Origin: Pycnococcus provasolii
Taxonomy: Eukaryota; Chlorophyta; Pseudoscourfieldiophyceae; Pseudoscourfieldiales; Pycnococcaceae
DNA length: 64,000 nt
Assembly (NCBI GenBank): GCA_938743325.2
Contig: OW568892.1
Location: 1-64,000, forward strand
Direction of reading: 5' to 3'
The notes under the pieces were generated by a model. The model did not search any database. It saw nothing but the letters and a program-made list of their open reading frames with translations, and was not told the origin of the DNA. Made by a program: the position numbers and the translations under genes. Every line of letters begins with the position of its first letter. The stretch's first letter is position 1. This document shows, in pieces, positions 17,510 to 27,258 of this stretch.

Positions 17510-18637
17510 ATGACCTCCATGGCCAACGCCGCACCGCACAAGCACACGCCCAGACCGCACGCGAGAATAGCGAGCCGACGACGCAGCGCAGCCAGGACGG
17601 TCGCGGCAGCCGCACCGCCCGCGCCGTCGTCCAACAAGCCTTCGAGCAGCAGCACGGCGTCGTTCGCCGCGGCGTCCAACAGGGTCGCGCCATCCACCAA
17701 GGCAGCCAAGAGCGTCGGGGACATACGCAAACTCAAGCTCATCACCGCTGTCAAGACGCCTTATCTCGAGGACGGACGATTCGACTTTGAAGCCTACGAC
17801 CGTATCGTCGACGACCAGATCGCACATGGCGTCGAGGGTCTCATCGTCGGCGGAACCACAGGGGAAGGACACCTCATGAGCTGGGACGAACACATCATGC
17901 TCATTGCGCACACTGTCAACCAGTTTGGGGACAGGCTGACTGTGATCGGAAACACGGGAAGCAACTCAACGCGCGAGGCGCTGCACGCAACCGAGCAGGG
18001 TTTCAACGTCGGCATGCACGCGTCGCTGCAAATCAACCCCTACTACGGAAAGACGAGCAACAAGGGCATGGCGGCGCACCTCAAGGCTGGCCTTGCGGAG
18101 GGACCGGGCATCGTGTACAACGTTCCCGCGCGAACGAGCCAGGACATTCCCGACGAGGTGATTGAAGAGCTCTCACAGCACGAAAACTTCCTTGGCGTCA
18201 AGGAGTGCACGGGCAACGATCGCATCGCAAATTATACCAAAAAGGGCATCGTTTGCTGGAGCGGTAACGACGACGAGGCGCACGACGCACGGCACATCGC
18301 CGGCGCAGCAGGCGTCATTTCCGTGACGTCAAACGTAATTCCAGGGCTGTTCTCAAGCCTCATGGATGCGCGCGACGACGAACTGAACGAGGCTGTTCAG
18401 CCGCTCGTGTCGTGGATGTTCCGTGAACCAAACCCTACTGGCTTGAACACCATGCTGTCGATGATGGGTGCGTGCAAGCCTGTGTTCCGCATGCCGTACA
18501 TGGCTTACGATAAGGAGTGGCGCGAGGAGGGTGTGCAACTGCTCGAGGCGCTAGGTGGCGATGCAGTGGCGCCGTCCGTGAGAAGCTTGAGCTCGTTGGA
18601 CGATGACGACTTCACGTACGTCTACTCTAGCAGGTGA
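17510..18637 (+). CDS. dapA: 4-hydroxy-tetrahydrodipicolinate synthase, plastid (375 aa)
   Basis: Condenses pyruvate with aspartate semialdehyde in the first committed step of lysine synthesis, in plastids in plants. Residues 1-75 are Ala/Ser/Arg-rich and transit-peptide-like. The TIM barrel follows: LKLITAVKTPYLEDG, then VGGTTGEGHLM (the TTGE active-site loop, about 114), IVYNVPARTS (active-site Tyr about 203), and GVKECTGND with the Schiff-base lysine at about 231. This is the plant-type enzyme, with the C-terminal half ending in MPYMAYDKEWREEGVQLL-type sequence. Start 17510 is preferred; an in-frame ATG at 17336 would add a low-complexity segment. Divergent from eIF2B-gamma, about 420 bp apart. 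Confidence 0.93.
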   Translation: MTSMANAAPHKHTPRPHARIASRRRSAARTVAAAAPPAPSSNKPSSSSTASFAAASNRVAPSTKAAKSVGDIRKLKLITAVKTPYLEDGRFDFEAYDRIVDDQIAHGVEGLIVGGTTGEGHLMSWDEHIMLIAHTVNQFGDRLTVIGNTGSNSTREALHATEQGFNVGMHASLQINPYYGKTSNKGMAAHLKAGLAEGPGIVYNVPARTSQDIPDEVIEELSQHENFLGVKECTGNDRIANYTKKGIVCWSGNDDEAHDARHIAGAAGVISVTSNVIPGLFSSLMDARDDELNEAVQPLVSWMFREPNPTGLNTMLSMMGACKPVFRMPYMAYDKEWREEGVQLLEALGGDAVAPSVRSLSSLDDDDFTYVYSSR

Positions 18638-18794
18638 GGAGGAAGAGCAGCGCAAGCCATGGGAAGAAATAGGACTAGGTTGTTCGCAGAGCAGGTGACA
18701 GCGCGCTCGTGATGCAGTCGGCGTTTTTGCTCATTTTCGGTTTGAAGAAGAATAAATGCACATTTTCAAGGTATCCATAACGTTTTTTTTCTCT

Positions 18795-19349
18795 TCATCT
18801 CGCTATATCCTCATCGTCGTCGTCGTCGTCGTCGTTGGACCAGAGACCCCACTTTTCGAGCACGCCACGCACGTCGAAGTCCATCCGCGTTCCCGCACCA
18901 CCCCAAACGAGCATGTGCGCGACGTCGCCTGGCTTGTCTCCCGTCACCTCGCACACAGGAACGCAGCCTAGCCTACGGTAATATCGAACGAGACGCCTGT
19001 GCGTGTGGTCGTCGTCGTTGATGGCGAGCAACTCCGCGGTGTGACAACCAGTTTCATATCCGTACAACGCCGTCTCAAGACCAAGGCTCAGCCCGACACC
19101 GAAAGCGCCTCTTTGTTCGCGGAGCCGGCTGTTGTAGATGCGCATGGAGTCAAGGTGCAGCAGTCCAAGCGGCGGGACGACAAATCCCTCGACGACGCCG
19201 ACAACGTCACCTTCGCACCTCGCCGTTGATCTGAATACGCGAAAGAGCGAGCCAGCACCGAAGTCCGTCGTGCGCATCGTCAAGCCCTGTGGTTTGAGCA
19301 TATCGGCGTGGCGTGCCCTCATCGTGCGGGCTCGCCGACATGCCTCCAT
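18795..19349 (-). CDS. GNAT-family N-acetyltransferase-like protein (184 aa)
   Basis: ATG at 19349. The middle of the protein carries a GNAT-like core: VVGVVEGFVVPPLGLLHLDSM strand region, RIYNSRLREQRGAFGVGLSL, then AELLAINDDD and VRYYRRLGCVPVCEV, which resembles the usual beta-strand, helix and G-F/Y segment near the acetyl-CoA pocket. The classic Q/RxxGxG/A motif is replaced by a divergent QRGAFGVG. It ends in a run of aspartates encoded by a (GTC)n tract. Substrate unknown. Convergent with DHDPS; an intergenic gap of about 190 bp separates it from the hydrolase. Confidence 0.6.
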   Translation of the reverse strand: MEACRRARTMRARHADMLKPQGLTMRTTDFGAGSLFRVFRSTARCEGDVVGVVEGFVVPPLGLLHLDSMRIYNSRLREQRGAFGVGLSLGLETALYGYETGCHTAELLAINDDDHTHRRLVRYYRRLGCVPVCEVTGDKPGDVAHMLVWGGAGTRMDFDVRGVLEKWGLWSNDDDDDDDEDIAR

Positions 19350-19536
19350 CGACGTTCCCCAGGACTCGGCGGGGAAGGGAGGATCTTACGGGCGGACTGG
19401 GCGAGTTCTGGTCCGGGGTTTCCTCTACTCTACCTTTAAGAGGCGGGCATTCCAGGGCGCAGGAGAATTCTTCGCATGTGATGACATCACGAAAGGTCGA
19501 CTATTTTACACTCGATCACTGCACTGGATGCGTTTT

Positions 19537-20463
19537 TTAAAGGAGCACCTCGTCAATCCACGCACTTAGGTGGGGCTCGTCGCCATACCACTTTCTCGAC
19601 TCCCCGTCCGCGCCAAGCGGAGTGTGGTACGCACCCTCCACTGTGACACGCTTGACCCTCTCACCAGGCAAGTGTGCCGTCTCCACCGGCGTAATGCCGT
19701 CGCCGGGAACGTCAGCCTTCCCGCACACCTGCATGTACCCAACGCCCGCCATCACCTGCGCGAGTTCGCTCGTCCCGCCCGTGACCTTCTCGACGGACGG
19801 CGCCAAGCCCTCCAGATACGTTCCGGCGACGGTCACGTATTCGACGTCGTCGTGGTGTGCACCCGGCATCTCGCGCTCCACCCAAGTGAGTATGCCTCGC
19901 GTCTGGTCGATGACCAGGCTGTCACCGTCCGTCGGAGGCGGTCGATGCGGCGATCCGAGCGAGCAGAACTTCCTGACACGCGTTGCATTTTCGTGCGACG
20001 CGTGCATCCACACCCGTCCGAGCCAACCTCCCGCGGAGTGCGCGAGAAGCACCACCTCGTCCGCACCCGACGCCAGCAGCGACTGTTCGACCGCATCGTC
20101 GATGTAGTTCAGGTACCAGTCGACCGTCGGTCTCGGGCACAGCGTTCCTCTCCAGTAGTTGACGTCCGTGAGTCCTGCAGCGTTACGCAGCCAGTCGTAT
20201 CTCTTGACGTCCGCGACGGTGACGACGGCAGACTCGCCGCCTTCACTTCGTGCGCGCAGCGCGTCTTTGAGCCCGTCGTAGTCTGCCGCATTGTTGCCAA
20301 GTCCGGGAAGGATTATGATGGGCAGAGGCGACGCGGCTGCGTGCGCGCGTATTGTGCGTTTGCAGCCTGAGTGCGTTCGTCGCTTCGCGTTCGTGCGCTC
20401 CACACGCGCGTGGCGGCTTTGCGCTGGCGCGCGTGCGAGCTGTGCGGTGCACAACGTTGGCAT
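19537..20463 (-). CDS. Alpha/beta-hydrolase, lipase-like, probably plastid (308 aa)
   Basis: Serine hydrolase fold. PIIILPGLGNNAADY gives the oxyanion-hole region, VVLLAHSAGGWLGRVW the nucleophile elbow (A-H-S-A-G), VPGDGITPVETAHLPG the region expected to hold the acid, and VEGAYHTPLG the catalytic histidine. The first 45 residues are Arg/Ala/Ser-rich, consistent with a plastid transit peptide. The frame extends upstream without ATG-supported coding quality, so the ATG at 20463 was chosen. Substrate unknown; similar plant proteins are annotated as putative lipases. It shares a 190-bp divergent promoter with the lumen-protein gene. Confidence 0.8.
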   Translation of the reverse strand: MPTLCTAQLARAPAQSRHARVERTNAKRRTHSGCKRTIRAHAAASPLPIIILPGLGNNAADYDGLKDALRARSEGGESAVVTVADVKRYDWLRNAAGLTDVNYWRGTLCPRPTVDWYLNYIDDAVEQSLLASGADEVVLLAHSAGGWLGRVWMHASHENATRVRKFCSLGSPHRPPPTDGDSLVIDQTRGILTWVEREMPGAHHDDVEYVTVAGTYLEGLAPSVEKVTGGTSELAQVMAGVGYMQVCGKADVPGDGITPVETAHLPGERVKRVTVEGAYHTPLGADGESRKWYGDEPHLSAWIDEVLL

Positions 20464-20649
20464 ATGTTGAGCAAGTAACCAAGGCACGTAGATCGCTCGC
20501 GTGCGGTGTTGTGAGAAGGTGGGTGGTGGAGCAGGGAGGGGAAGGGGGAGGAGGAAGAAGGAATCGGCACCGCACATTCGGGGGATCCCCACTTGAATGG
20601 AAGACGGAGATCCCCCCTCTTTGCTTCTCGACCACAAATTGTTTCCACC

Positions 20650-21660
20650 ATGCACGCATGCCCGCGGACGCATGCCCGTGGACGCATGCCCATCTCGCAT
20701 GCCCGCGCGCGCATGCGCACCACCACCGCCTCGACGAATGCTCAACTTAAAAGACGCGCCGTCTTGCTGGGAAGCGCCGTCTTCACCTTGCCAGCAACAC
20801 CACCGGCAAACGCGGCGTTAGATGCTGTCAACCAGGAAAACATCAACAACGCGCTGAGAAGAGCGCTCTTCGCGGCGCCCGTGCGCATACCACGGCCGAA
20901 CCTCAAACTGCCATTCGCGGTGCTGCTCATGCGAAGCTCCTACGAAGCGCTCGAAAACACCAACATCTACGACATGAGAGAGTTTCAAATCGAATTCTGG
21001 CGTCTGAGAGCAGACATGCAGCCGTCGTACGTCGAGAGCATCAAGCCTGGCTTGTTCAGACAAGGCGATCTCACTGACAGCCTGTACTTCGACTTCATCA
21101 ACTACTCGCAGTGGGTCACAACCAAGGGTGTCATCGAGCGATCGTCGGCATTCAACGCACAGCTCGGTGCGCAGAGCGGTAATCCTCTGCGAGGAGCGCT
21201 TACGCCAGCCGTCTACCAAGACGAGGTTGCCGAAACATTGTACAGTAAGCTTTTCAACGGGTTCACGCTGACACCGGAGAGCGATCCCGTCACCTTCGAC
21301 GTGCCTGCACCACTGGCACGTGACGACGACGTCCTCGAGGGTGTGAGCAAGCTCATGCAAGTTTTCGTCAATAACGGCTACGCGACACGAATCGACGTAA
21401 AGCCCATGCCACCACCCGCCGACGGTGGTGGCGTAGCCTTTGCCATTGAGACAACGGGGGGATGCACGTTGTGGGGTAACTCCCAGCTGCGAAAAGATGG
21501 CAAGACGAAGCTTCCAGGTGGGGACGCGCTCATCAATGCGTACGAGTGCATCGCTCTGCGTGGGTACCTTGCCAAGTCGCAGCGCGTCTTCGTTTCGCGC
21601 GTCGATGAGGTTGACGACGTTAGGCTCGTGACCAAGTGGGTCGTGAGCTCCTTGCCATAA
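20650..21660 (+). CDS. Thylakoid-lumen protein with Tat signal (336 aa)
   Basis: The N-terminus is Arg/His-rich, then comes a twin-arginine motif and hydrophobic core, LKRRAVLLGSAVFTLP, ending at an ANA-A cleavage-like site at about residue 57. This is the bipartite stroma-then-lumen import signal. The mature part has no motif I can name (LMRSSYEALENTNIYDMREFQ, YSQWVTTKGVIE). It resembles conserved green-lineage lumen proteins of unknown role. Several in-frame ATGs lie in a repeated CGCATGCCCG stretch (20655-20715), so the exact start is uncertain. A TGTAA signal follows the stop by a few bases. Confidence 0.7.
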   Translation: MHACPRTHARGRMPISHARARMRTTTASTNAQLKRRAVLLGSAVFTLPATPPANAALDAVNQENINNALRRALFAAPVRIPRPNLKLPFAVLLMRSSYEALENTNIYDMREFQIEFWRLRADMQPSYVESIKPGLFRQGDLTDSLYFDFINYSQWVTTKGVIERSSAFNAQLGAQSGNPLRGALTPAVYQDEVAETLYSKLFNGFTLTPESDPVTFDVPAPLARDDDVLEGVSKLMQVFVNNGYATRIDVKPMPPPADGGGVAFAIETTGGCTLWGNSQLRKDGKTKLPGGDALINAYECIALRGYLAKSQRVFVSRVDEVDDVRLVTKWVVSSLP

Positions 21661-21700
21661 AGCTTTGTAAATTTGAATTGGAATAGGAAATTACATACGA

Positions 21701-24316
21701 TTAGGCTCTCACAGCATTCGCGTTCTCCGCGGAAAAGTGCGGTTCAAACTTCCAACCATCACTTCGGTAGAACTTGTTCTGGAATTCAACCCAGTGAAGA
21801 CGCAGCGCGTGCAGAAACGCGGAAAGACCCTCCATCACGATGAGGACCGCGAAGGTGGCAAAGCTCCAAATCGCAACGCCGACAAACAGGATCACGGGAT
21901 TGCCAAGCTGCACGCCGGACATCAAGATGAGATTGTAGAAGACTGTTGAAAGCTGCGAGTGCGCCAAACTCAGCGCCCAAAGGCGAAGGTAGCTTGCGGT
22001 GTTGCTGATCACGCCAAGCACAAACTCAATCGTGTGGATGATTTGGTGCACGAGTATCTCGGTGAAGTCAAAGTTCTCGTCGCCAGCATCTTCGTCGCCT
22101 TCGTCGTCGGACAAACGCGAGTACAGCTCGGCTCGTCGGCGTGCCTGGTGTCGCTTATTGATAATGTACGGCTTCACAGCGAGCATCCATGGCACGCACA
22201 CAACCATGATTAGCACGAGCAACGTCTGGAAACCACCCTGGCCAGCGAACATGCGATTCTCCTTGCACGTCTCCTCTTTCGTGACGGGGTCCTTGCACGC
22301 GACATTTCCTATGTCGAGGAACATGTAGATGAGAATGTGGTACAGGTCTGCAATCGACCCCGACGACCACTTGGCCAAGATCAAAACGCTCAGGTATCCG
22401 AACATGGACATCAAGAAGAGCATCTGAGGCACGAATTCGCAGTAGATGGACAGAGTGTCCTTCTCGTGGCGAAAGTTCAAGTACGACATGATGATTCCAA
22501 GCGTCATCTGCACAACTCCAACGACGATACTCATCTTCATCTTCAGCGAATTCGTGTACCCCAGCTCCGTCGTCGCGTCGTGCCAAACGGGATCAAGGCC
22601 AACGGGGTACGGCGCGCTGCCCTTGGGCAGGATCAGGCCGGTGGTTGTCGCGCTGGGGCACGTGTGGTCGTTCGCAGCCTCCGTGTACGACATGTTGCCG
22701 TGCATCGCCTCGAGCATGTGCATGTCGGATGTTGGGCAGACGAATCGCGTCGTTCCGAAGAGCGTCATGGGAACGCTGAAGAATTCGTTGTACAAAAATC
22801 CCATGTAGATGGAGAAGAGTGCGCACAGCAGCAGGCAGTATCGTCCGGCGAATAGCATGCCTTCCATCTCGCCGAGCACGCGGCGCTTCAGCGTCGTTTC
22901 GCGCGCGATGAGGTATATTGCCGCGGTGAGAAGGATGCACCCATGTCCAACGTCGCCAAACATCACCGCGAACAGGAATGGAAACGTGATTATCGTAAAC
23001 ACGGTGGGATTCACCTCGCGGTACCTGGCAATGCCGTAGGCATTGACAATTTCCTGGAAGCACGACGTCATGTCGTTCGTGTTGAAGTGCGTGGGTGGCC
23101 CGCGCAATCTCTCAATGGGGTCGTCGCGGTAGTCCACCACCTCCACGATCGTGCGCAGCACGGTCCCCGCCGAGTACGCGAGGCTGCTCGCAGCCTCCTG
23201 CACGCGCGGCAGGCTTTTCGCGGGACACCAAGCCTTCGCCTGAAGGAAGTGGCCCTGAAGTGTGCACATGTTGAGCACGTGGTACGCCGTCTTTTCTCTA
23301 TGCACCGCTTCCGTCCACTCGGGCGTGCGAATCGCAAGGCTGGCGAGCGCCTCGCCGCGCTGGCGGTCGCTCGCCGTCAGCGTCACGTGAAGCTCGCGAA
23401 GTCTCGTTGTCAGCTCGGCGTGAACGTGCCGCTGCTCCGCAACGTCGTCTGGAAGCGGATATCGGTTCGCGCCGTACGCCTCGCATATCTTCTGAACCTT
23501 TTCTCTTGCGGTAACGCCCGCGAAGAAGACGACGAACACCGTCTTGAGCACGCGCTCGCCACTCGACGGGTCTGCGATGGGTCCGTCGATGGGCGCCTGC
23601 TTGAGGAACACGTTCCCTCGCGTCGCACGGAAGAGCACGCGCTCAAAGCCCGCGATGCGATCGGTGGCGACGACTCCGGCGACGAAGCCAAGTCTTGCGG
23701 TGGCGCGAGCGCCCACGTCCGTCATCTCGACGTCAGCGGCGTCGCTGTCTGGCGAGCTTCTCCCTGATCCTGACGATCCGCCGACAAGCAGCGGCGCATC
23801 TGCGGTATACCCTGAGGCTGCGGAGTGAGAGGTGGCGTTGAGCTCTTCCGTGCCTCTTGCCGGCGCCGCCGACGCCGAGAAGAAGGTGCCCGCCAGCTCG
23901 ATGACGATTTGAAACTCGACCAGCTCCGCCTCCCTCTTTCTAAGTTCCTCGAGGTTGGATGTGAGTTCTCTCAGCTCCGCCTCACGCACCGCGAGCTCCG
24001 ACGCCAGAGCTGCCATGACGGAGTCGGACATGACAGCCGATCGGGACGACGCGTTTCCTGAAGAGGCGGACGAGGGGAGTGCGGCAAGCTTCCCGTCGCG
24101 TCGGATCTGCTCGGCGAGGTACGAGAGCGTGCGCAGCATATCGTCGCAACGCCGCACGTCCGCCGCATACTGCCTGTGTATGACGGACACGCCAGCGTTG
24201 AGGTCCGTGAACTGCAGGCACTCGAGCGCGCCGACGTTGAGCACGGATGCGCGCGCCGCCTCGACGGGTATGAGCAGGCGCACGTACCGCATCTCGACGC
24301 TGCGGAAGAGCTCCAT
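21701..24316 (-). CDS. VHA-a: V-type proton ATPase, V0 subunit a (871 aa)
   Basis: Forms the proton half-channels of the V0 rotor interface in vacuolar and Golgi membranes. MELFRSVEMRYVRLLIPVEAA is the usual start. The cytosolic N-terminal half (about 1-440) contains coiled-coil segments (REAELRELTSNLEELRKREAEL). The membrane half has FAVMFGDVGHG, ARETTLKRR, YMGFLYNEFFS and YLRLWALSLAHSQLS; the arginine in this last motif (about residue 778) is the family's essential proton-pathway residue. ATG at 24316 chosen over an upstream extension. Length fits plant and fungal homologues. Tail-to-tail with the lumen-protein gene, 40 bp apart. Confidence 0.97.
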   Translation of the reverse strand: MELFRSVEMRYVRLLIPVEAARASVLNVGALECLQFTDLNAGVSVIHRQYAADVRRCDDMLRTLSYLAEQIRRDGKLAALPSSASSGNASSRSAVMSDSVMAALASELAVREAELRELTSNLEELRKREAELVEFQIVIELAGTFFSASAAPARGTEELNATSHSAASGYTADAPLLVGGSSGSGRSSPDSDAADVEMTDVGARATARLGFVAGVVATDRIAGFERVLFRATRGNVFLKQAPIDGPIADPSSGERVLKTVFVVFFAGVTAREKVQKICEAYGANRYPLPDDVAEQRHVHAELTTRLRELHVTLTASDRQRGEALASLAIRTPEWTEAVHREKTAYHVLNMCTLQGHFLQAKAWCPAKSLPRVQEAASSLAYSAGTVLRTIVEVVDYRDDPIERLRGPPTHFNTNDMTSCFQEIVNAYGIARYREVNPTVFTIITFPFLFAVMFGDVGHGCILLTAAIYLIARETTLKRRVLGEMEGMLFAGRYCLLLCALFSIYMGFLYNEFFSVPMTLFGTTRFVCPTSDMHMLEAMHGNMSYTEAANDHTCPSATTTGLILPKGSAPYPVGLDPVWHDATTELGYTNSLKMKMSIVVGVVQMTLGIIMSYLNFRHEKDTLSIYCEFVPQMLFLMSMFGYLSVLILAKWSSGSIADLYHILIYMFLDIGNVACKDPVTKEETCKENRMFAGQGGFQTLLVLIMVVCVPWMLAVKPYIINKRHQARRRAELYSRLSDDEGDEDAGDENFDFTEILVHQIIHTIEFVLGVISNTASYLRLWALSLAHSQLSTVFYNLILMSGVQLGNPVILFVGVAIWSFATFAVLIVMEGLSAFLHALRLHWVEFQNKFYRSDGWKFEPHFSAENANAVRA

Positions 24317-24813
24317 GATAAGCTGGGATGAGATGAGATGAGATGAGAAGAAAGAGGGGGAGGAGGGAGGGAAGGGAAAACGCTTATACGCTTTTCCTGC
24401 ATTCAAACCAACGACGGATCCCTCAATGGAAATTTCAAACCCCATGATCGGAGCAGGTCACGCCTCCCCGCCATTCTACTACAGGCTACAGGTGGTTTTC
24501 TGTGACCGTTTTTTGTTCCACCCCTCGTTGTTTTGGTTGGTTTGTGCGTTTTCCTCCGACCTACAATCCTAATAGGGGTAGGCAACTCGCCTTGCGTCGT
24601 CTTCGTTCTGCAAGACGACGAATGCAAGGAACATTATTGGCAAGGCTGGCGAATGACAATACGGAGGAGGCAACCTTAAAAACTTTATCGTTGTACTACT
24701 GCATTGATCGGACGACGAGGAGGGGGCGAATGACTGGAGCGGCGGTATGCGGTGTGCGCGGAGATAAAATGGAGGTAAAAAAGTGCTACTTCATTGGGGA
24801 AGAGAAACTTGTC
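24317..24813. other. Intergenic region
   Basis: Upstream of V-ATPase a and downstream of the receptor gene. Contains GAGATGAGAT repeats just 5' of the V-ATPase start. A 115-codon plus ORF (24502-24849) has no recognisable features and overlaps the end of the neighbouring gene. Nothing else seen. Confidence 0.5.
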
Positions 24814-27258
24814 TTACGAACTTCTAACACCAATCGAAGGGGGTCTTAGGTCCGGCACGGCGAACGCCTCGTCCTCGCCAACATCGTCCTCGCCCACGTC
24901 AAGCAACTCCTGAATCGAGCCAGTCAGGCGCTCGGCTGTCAGCTGCAAGCGGGAAGCTGATTGCGAAGCCTCCTCCATCTTGCGCTTCAGATTCACGCCG
25001 CCGCGATTCGCCTCTAAGAAACCACTGTCGCCGACGCCATCGTGTTCACCCTCACCTTCGTCGTCGTCAGAATCCTCCCAGCCCGGGTTCGTGAACGCGG
25101 TGGAGGTGGACTCGTCGCCATCCTTTTTCTTTCCCGCGCCGATTCTTCCTTTGCGGTCCACGGAAATGGCGTGAAATGGGAAAGACTCGGCCCCAATTCG
25201 TGGATCGTAAAGTGCGGACATCGTAGCCTGCGCCACGAAGAACAGGCTCCGCGTGACGATGTTGAGCAGAACCGCGCGCATCGTGCTCGGTGTCGCGATG
25301 GATATGAGCAGGAGCAGCGGCAGACTCATGAGCCAAAAGAATACGCCCAAAGTGAGCTTGCGATAGAAATGGATCTTGCTCTGCATCTTGTGAATCGTAT
25401 TTGACGTCGAGTAGCAAAACCAGAAGATTGCCAGCACGCGAAGAACCACGACGACGTATCCTGGAACTGTCTCGTAAAAGTACAGATTTGTCGCAGGATC
25501 GTAGTGTATCGTCGACCACGTGATAGCGAAGATCAACACGCACGTGTAGATGGACGAGTACAGGGCAATGCGCATGAGACCCTGGTTGCTCAGCTTGCGG
25601 AACACGATCGTCCATCCCTTGGCCAGCAGGATCAGTGCAATGAGCAAGATCGTCTCGGCAATGTTCGTGGCGTACAGAGCGGCGGTCTTGAGCATTGTGT
25701 TACCCAAGCCGTCTTTGGCGAACGTGTAGTAGTGCACAAAGTTGAAGACGATCGCGGCTGACTGCACGACGACGGAGAACACGAAGATGAGCACCGTCTT
25801 GTGCAGCTTTCGCCTCTTCCGAAGCACGAGTGCCACTTGCAGTGCGTGCATCGTGAGTAAGGCCTGCAGTGCCAAGAATGTTATCTCCGTTTCGAGGATT
25901 CCCATCTCGTCTGCGCTGAAGTGATTTGTGAAAAATCCGCCGCCGTTCAGGAGAGAGAAGTCGTAGTCAACGATGAGTGGCCCGTCGCAGAGGTTCTCCG
26001 TGCAACTTTCGTCGCAGTTGGCGAACGCCATGAAGAACCACCGAGGTTCTATGGCGTAGAAGAACTGCTCGAACGTGACGATGAGGTCGAACGACGTGGC
26101 GTTCGACGTCTGGCTCTGTGCGCCAGTCATCACGCCAATTGCGGAGCTGTCCGAACACTGGAAATCCGTACTCGACGAGCCGCTCTCGCCTTGCATACTC
26201 GCTACATCTTGTCCCAGCGCATTTTGGCACTTCTGATCAGATTCACTTTGCACGAATACCGGTGGCGGTGACGGCGGCGGCGGGCTCGGCGGCGGAGGAG
26301 AGGGCGGCGGCGGGCTCGGCGGCGGAGGAGGTGGAGGTGGCGGTAGAGGTGGCGGGCTCGGGGGTGGTGGGCCCGGCGGAGGAGAGGGCGGAGGAGGAGA
26401 GGGCGGCGGGGGAGGAGAGGGCGGCAACGGAGGGGGCGAAGGAGGTGGTGGAGGGGCTGGTGGCGGTGGAGGGGCTGGTGGAGGTGGAGGGGGTGGTGGA
26501 GGTGAAGGGGGTGGTGGAGGTGAAGGGGGTGGTGGAGGTGAGGCGTCTTCCACCACCAAGGCTGGCGGCGGAGGAGGAGGTGGTGGGGGTGAAGGCGGCG
26601 GTGGCGGTGGTGGCGGAGGCGAGGCGTCTGCCTCCGACGAGGCTGGCGGCGGAGGAGGAGGAGGTGGCGGCGGCGGCGGCGGCGGCGGGTACGCCGTGAG
26701 TCCGTAGAAGGATGTGGCAGATGGCTGAGGTGCTGCTGCAGGTGTTGCGTCTTGCAGAAGTCTCCTGCGCCGTTTCCCGTTTTCAACGGTGGAACCCGCA
26801 CCGCTGACATCCGGCGAGTACGCCCACAGCGGGTAGTTTAGCGGCATCGCCTTCCTGACGCGCTCCACGCACGTCAGTTTCGAGTCGTACACGTTCATCC
26901 ACGTTCCGAAGAAGTCCTCCCTGTCTTCCTTTTTGACATTCTTGTTCGCGTCCCGGTCGTAGCTGTTGTCCTCGAGATAGTGCAGGAGCTGCAAGCGCGT
27001 CGCGGCGTTTCTGAACCTGAACGTTCCCGATAGCCTTCCGTTCGGCTTGTTGATTTCTTTCTTTTGTGCGTCGTACTGCGGCGCGACGTTGTAGTCCTGG
27101 AAGCAGAATCGCGCGGCGAACGCCCAGCTGTCCGTCGTCGCGAGCGTTCCCACGAAGCGCGCCGCGTTGGCCACTTCTATACAGGAAAGAAGCGCCACTA
27201 TCCATACCAGTGCAGAGAAGAGAGAAAGACAACGACCACACGCAGAGAAGGCCGCCAT
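24814..27258 (-). CDS. GPR180/TMEM145-like seven-TM protein with proline-rich insertion (814 aa)
   Basis: Signal peptide at 1-32 (FSALVWIVALLSCIEVANA). The ectodomain starts RFVGTLATTDSWAFAARFCF, the hallmark of the GPR180/TMEM145 (intimal-thickness receptor, GOST-like) family, and later has YAIEPRWFFMAFANCDESC. About seven hydrophobic segments follow (roughly 455-690), including LRVLAIFWFCYSTSNTIHKM. A proline-rich tract (PPPPPSPPPP, about residues 190-335) interrupts the ectodomain, like extensin modules of algal cell-surface proteins. The cytosolic tail is acidic (DDDEGEGEHDG). Role unknown; related proteins act in secretory trafficking or as orphan receptors. ATG 27258 chosen because it begins the signal peptide. 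Confidence 0.85.
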   Translation of the reverse strand: MAAFSACGRCLSLFSALVWIVALLSCIEVANAARFVGTLATTDSWAFAARFCFQDYNVAPQYDAQKKEINKPNGRLSGTFRFRNAATRLQLLHYLEDNSYDRDANKNVKKEDREDFFGTWMNVYDSKLTCVERVRKAMPLNYPLWAYSPDVSGAGSTVENGKRRRRLLQDATPAAAPQPSATSFYGLTAYPPPPPPPPPPPPPPPASSEADASPPPPPPPPPSPPPPPPPPPALVVEDASPPPPPSPPPPPSPPPPPPPPPAPPPPPAPPPPPSPPPLPPSPPPPPSPPPPSPPPGPPPPSPPPLPPPPPPPPPSPPPPSPPPPSPPPPSPPPVFVQSESDQKCQNALGQDVASMQGESGSSSTDFQCSDSSAIGVMTGAQSQTSNATSFDLIVTFEQFFYAIEPRWFFMAFANCDESCTENLCDGPLIVDYDFSLLNGGGFFTNHFSADEMGILETEITFLALQALLTMHALQVALVLRKRRKLHKTVLIFVFSVVVQSAAIVFNFVHYYTFAKDGLGNTMLKTAALYATNIAETILLIALILLAKGWTIVFRKLSNQGLMRIALYSSIYTCVLIFAITWSTIHYDPATNLYFYETVPGYVVVVLRVLAIFWFCYSTSNTIHKMQSKIHFYRKLTLGVFFWLMSLPLLLLISIATPSTMRAVLLNIVTRSLFFVAQATMSALYDPRIGAESFPFHAISVDRKGRIGAGKKKDGDESTSTAFTNPGWEDSDDDEGEGEHDGVGDSGFLEANRGGVNLKRKMEEASQSASRLQLTAERLTGSIQELLDVGEDDVGEDEAFAVPDLRPPSIGVRSS

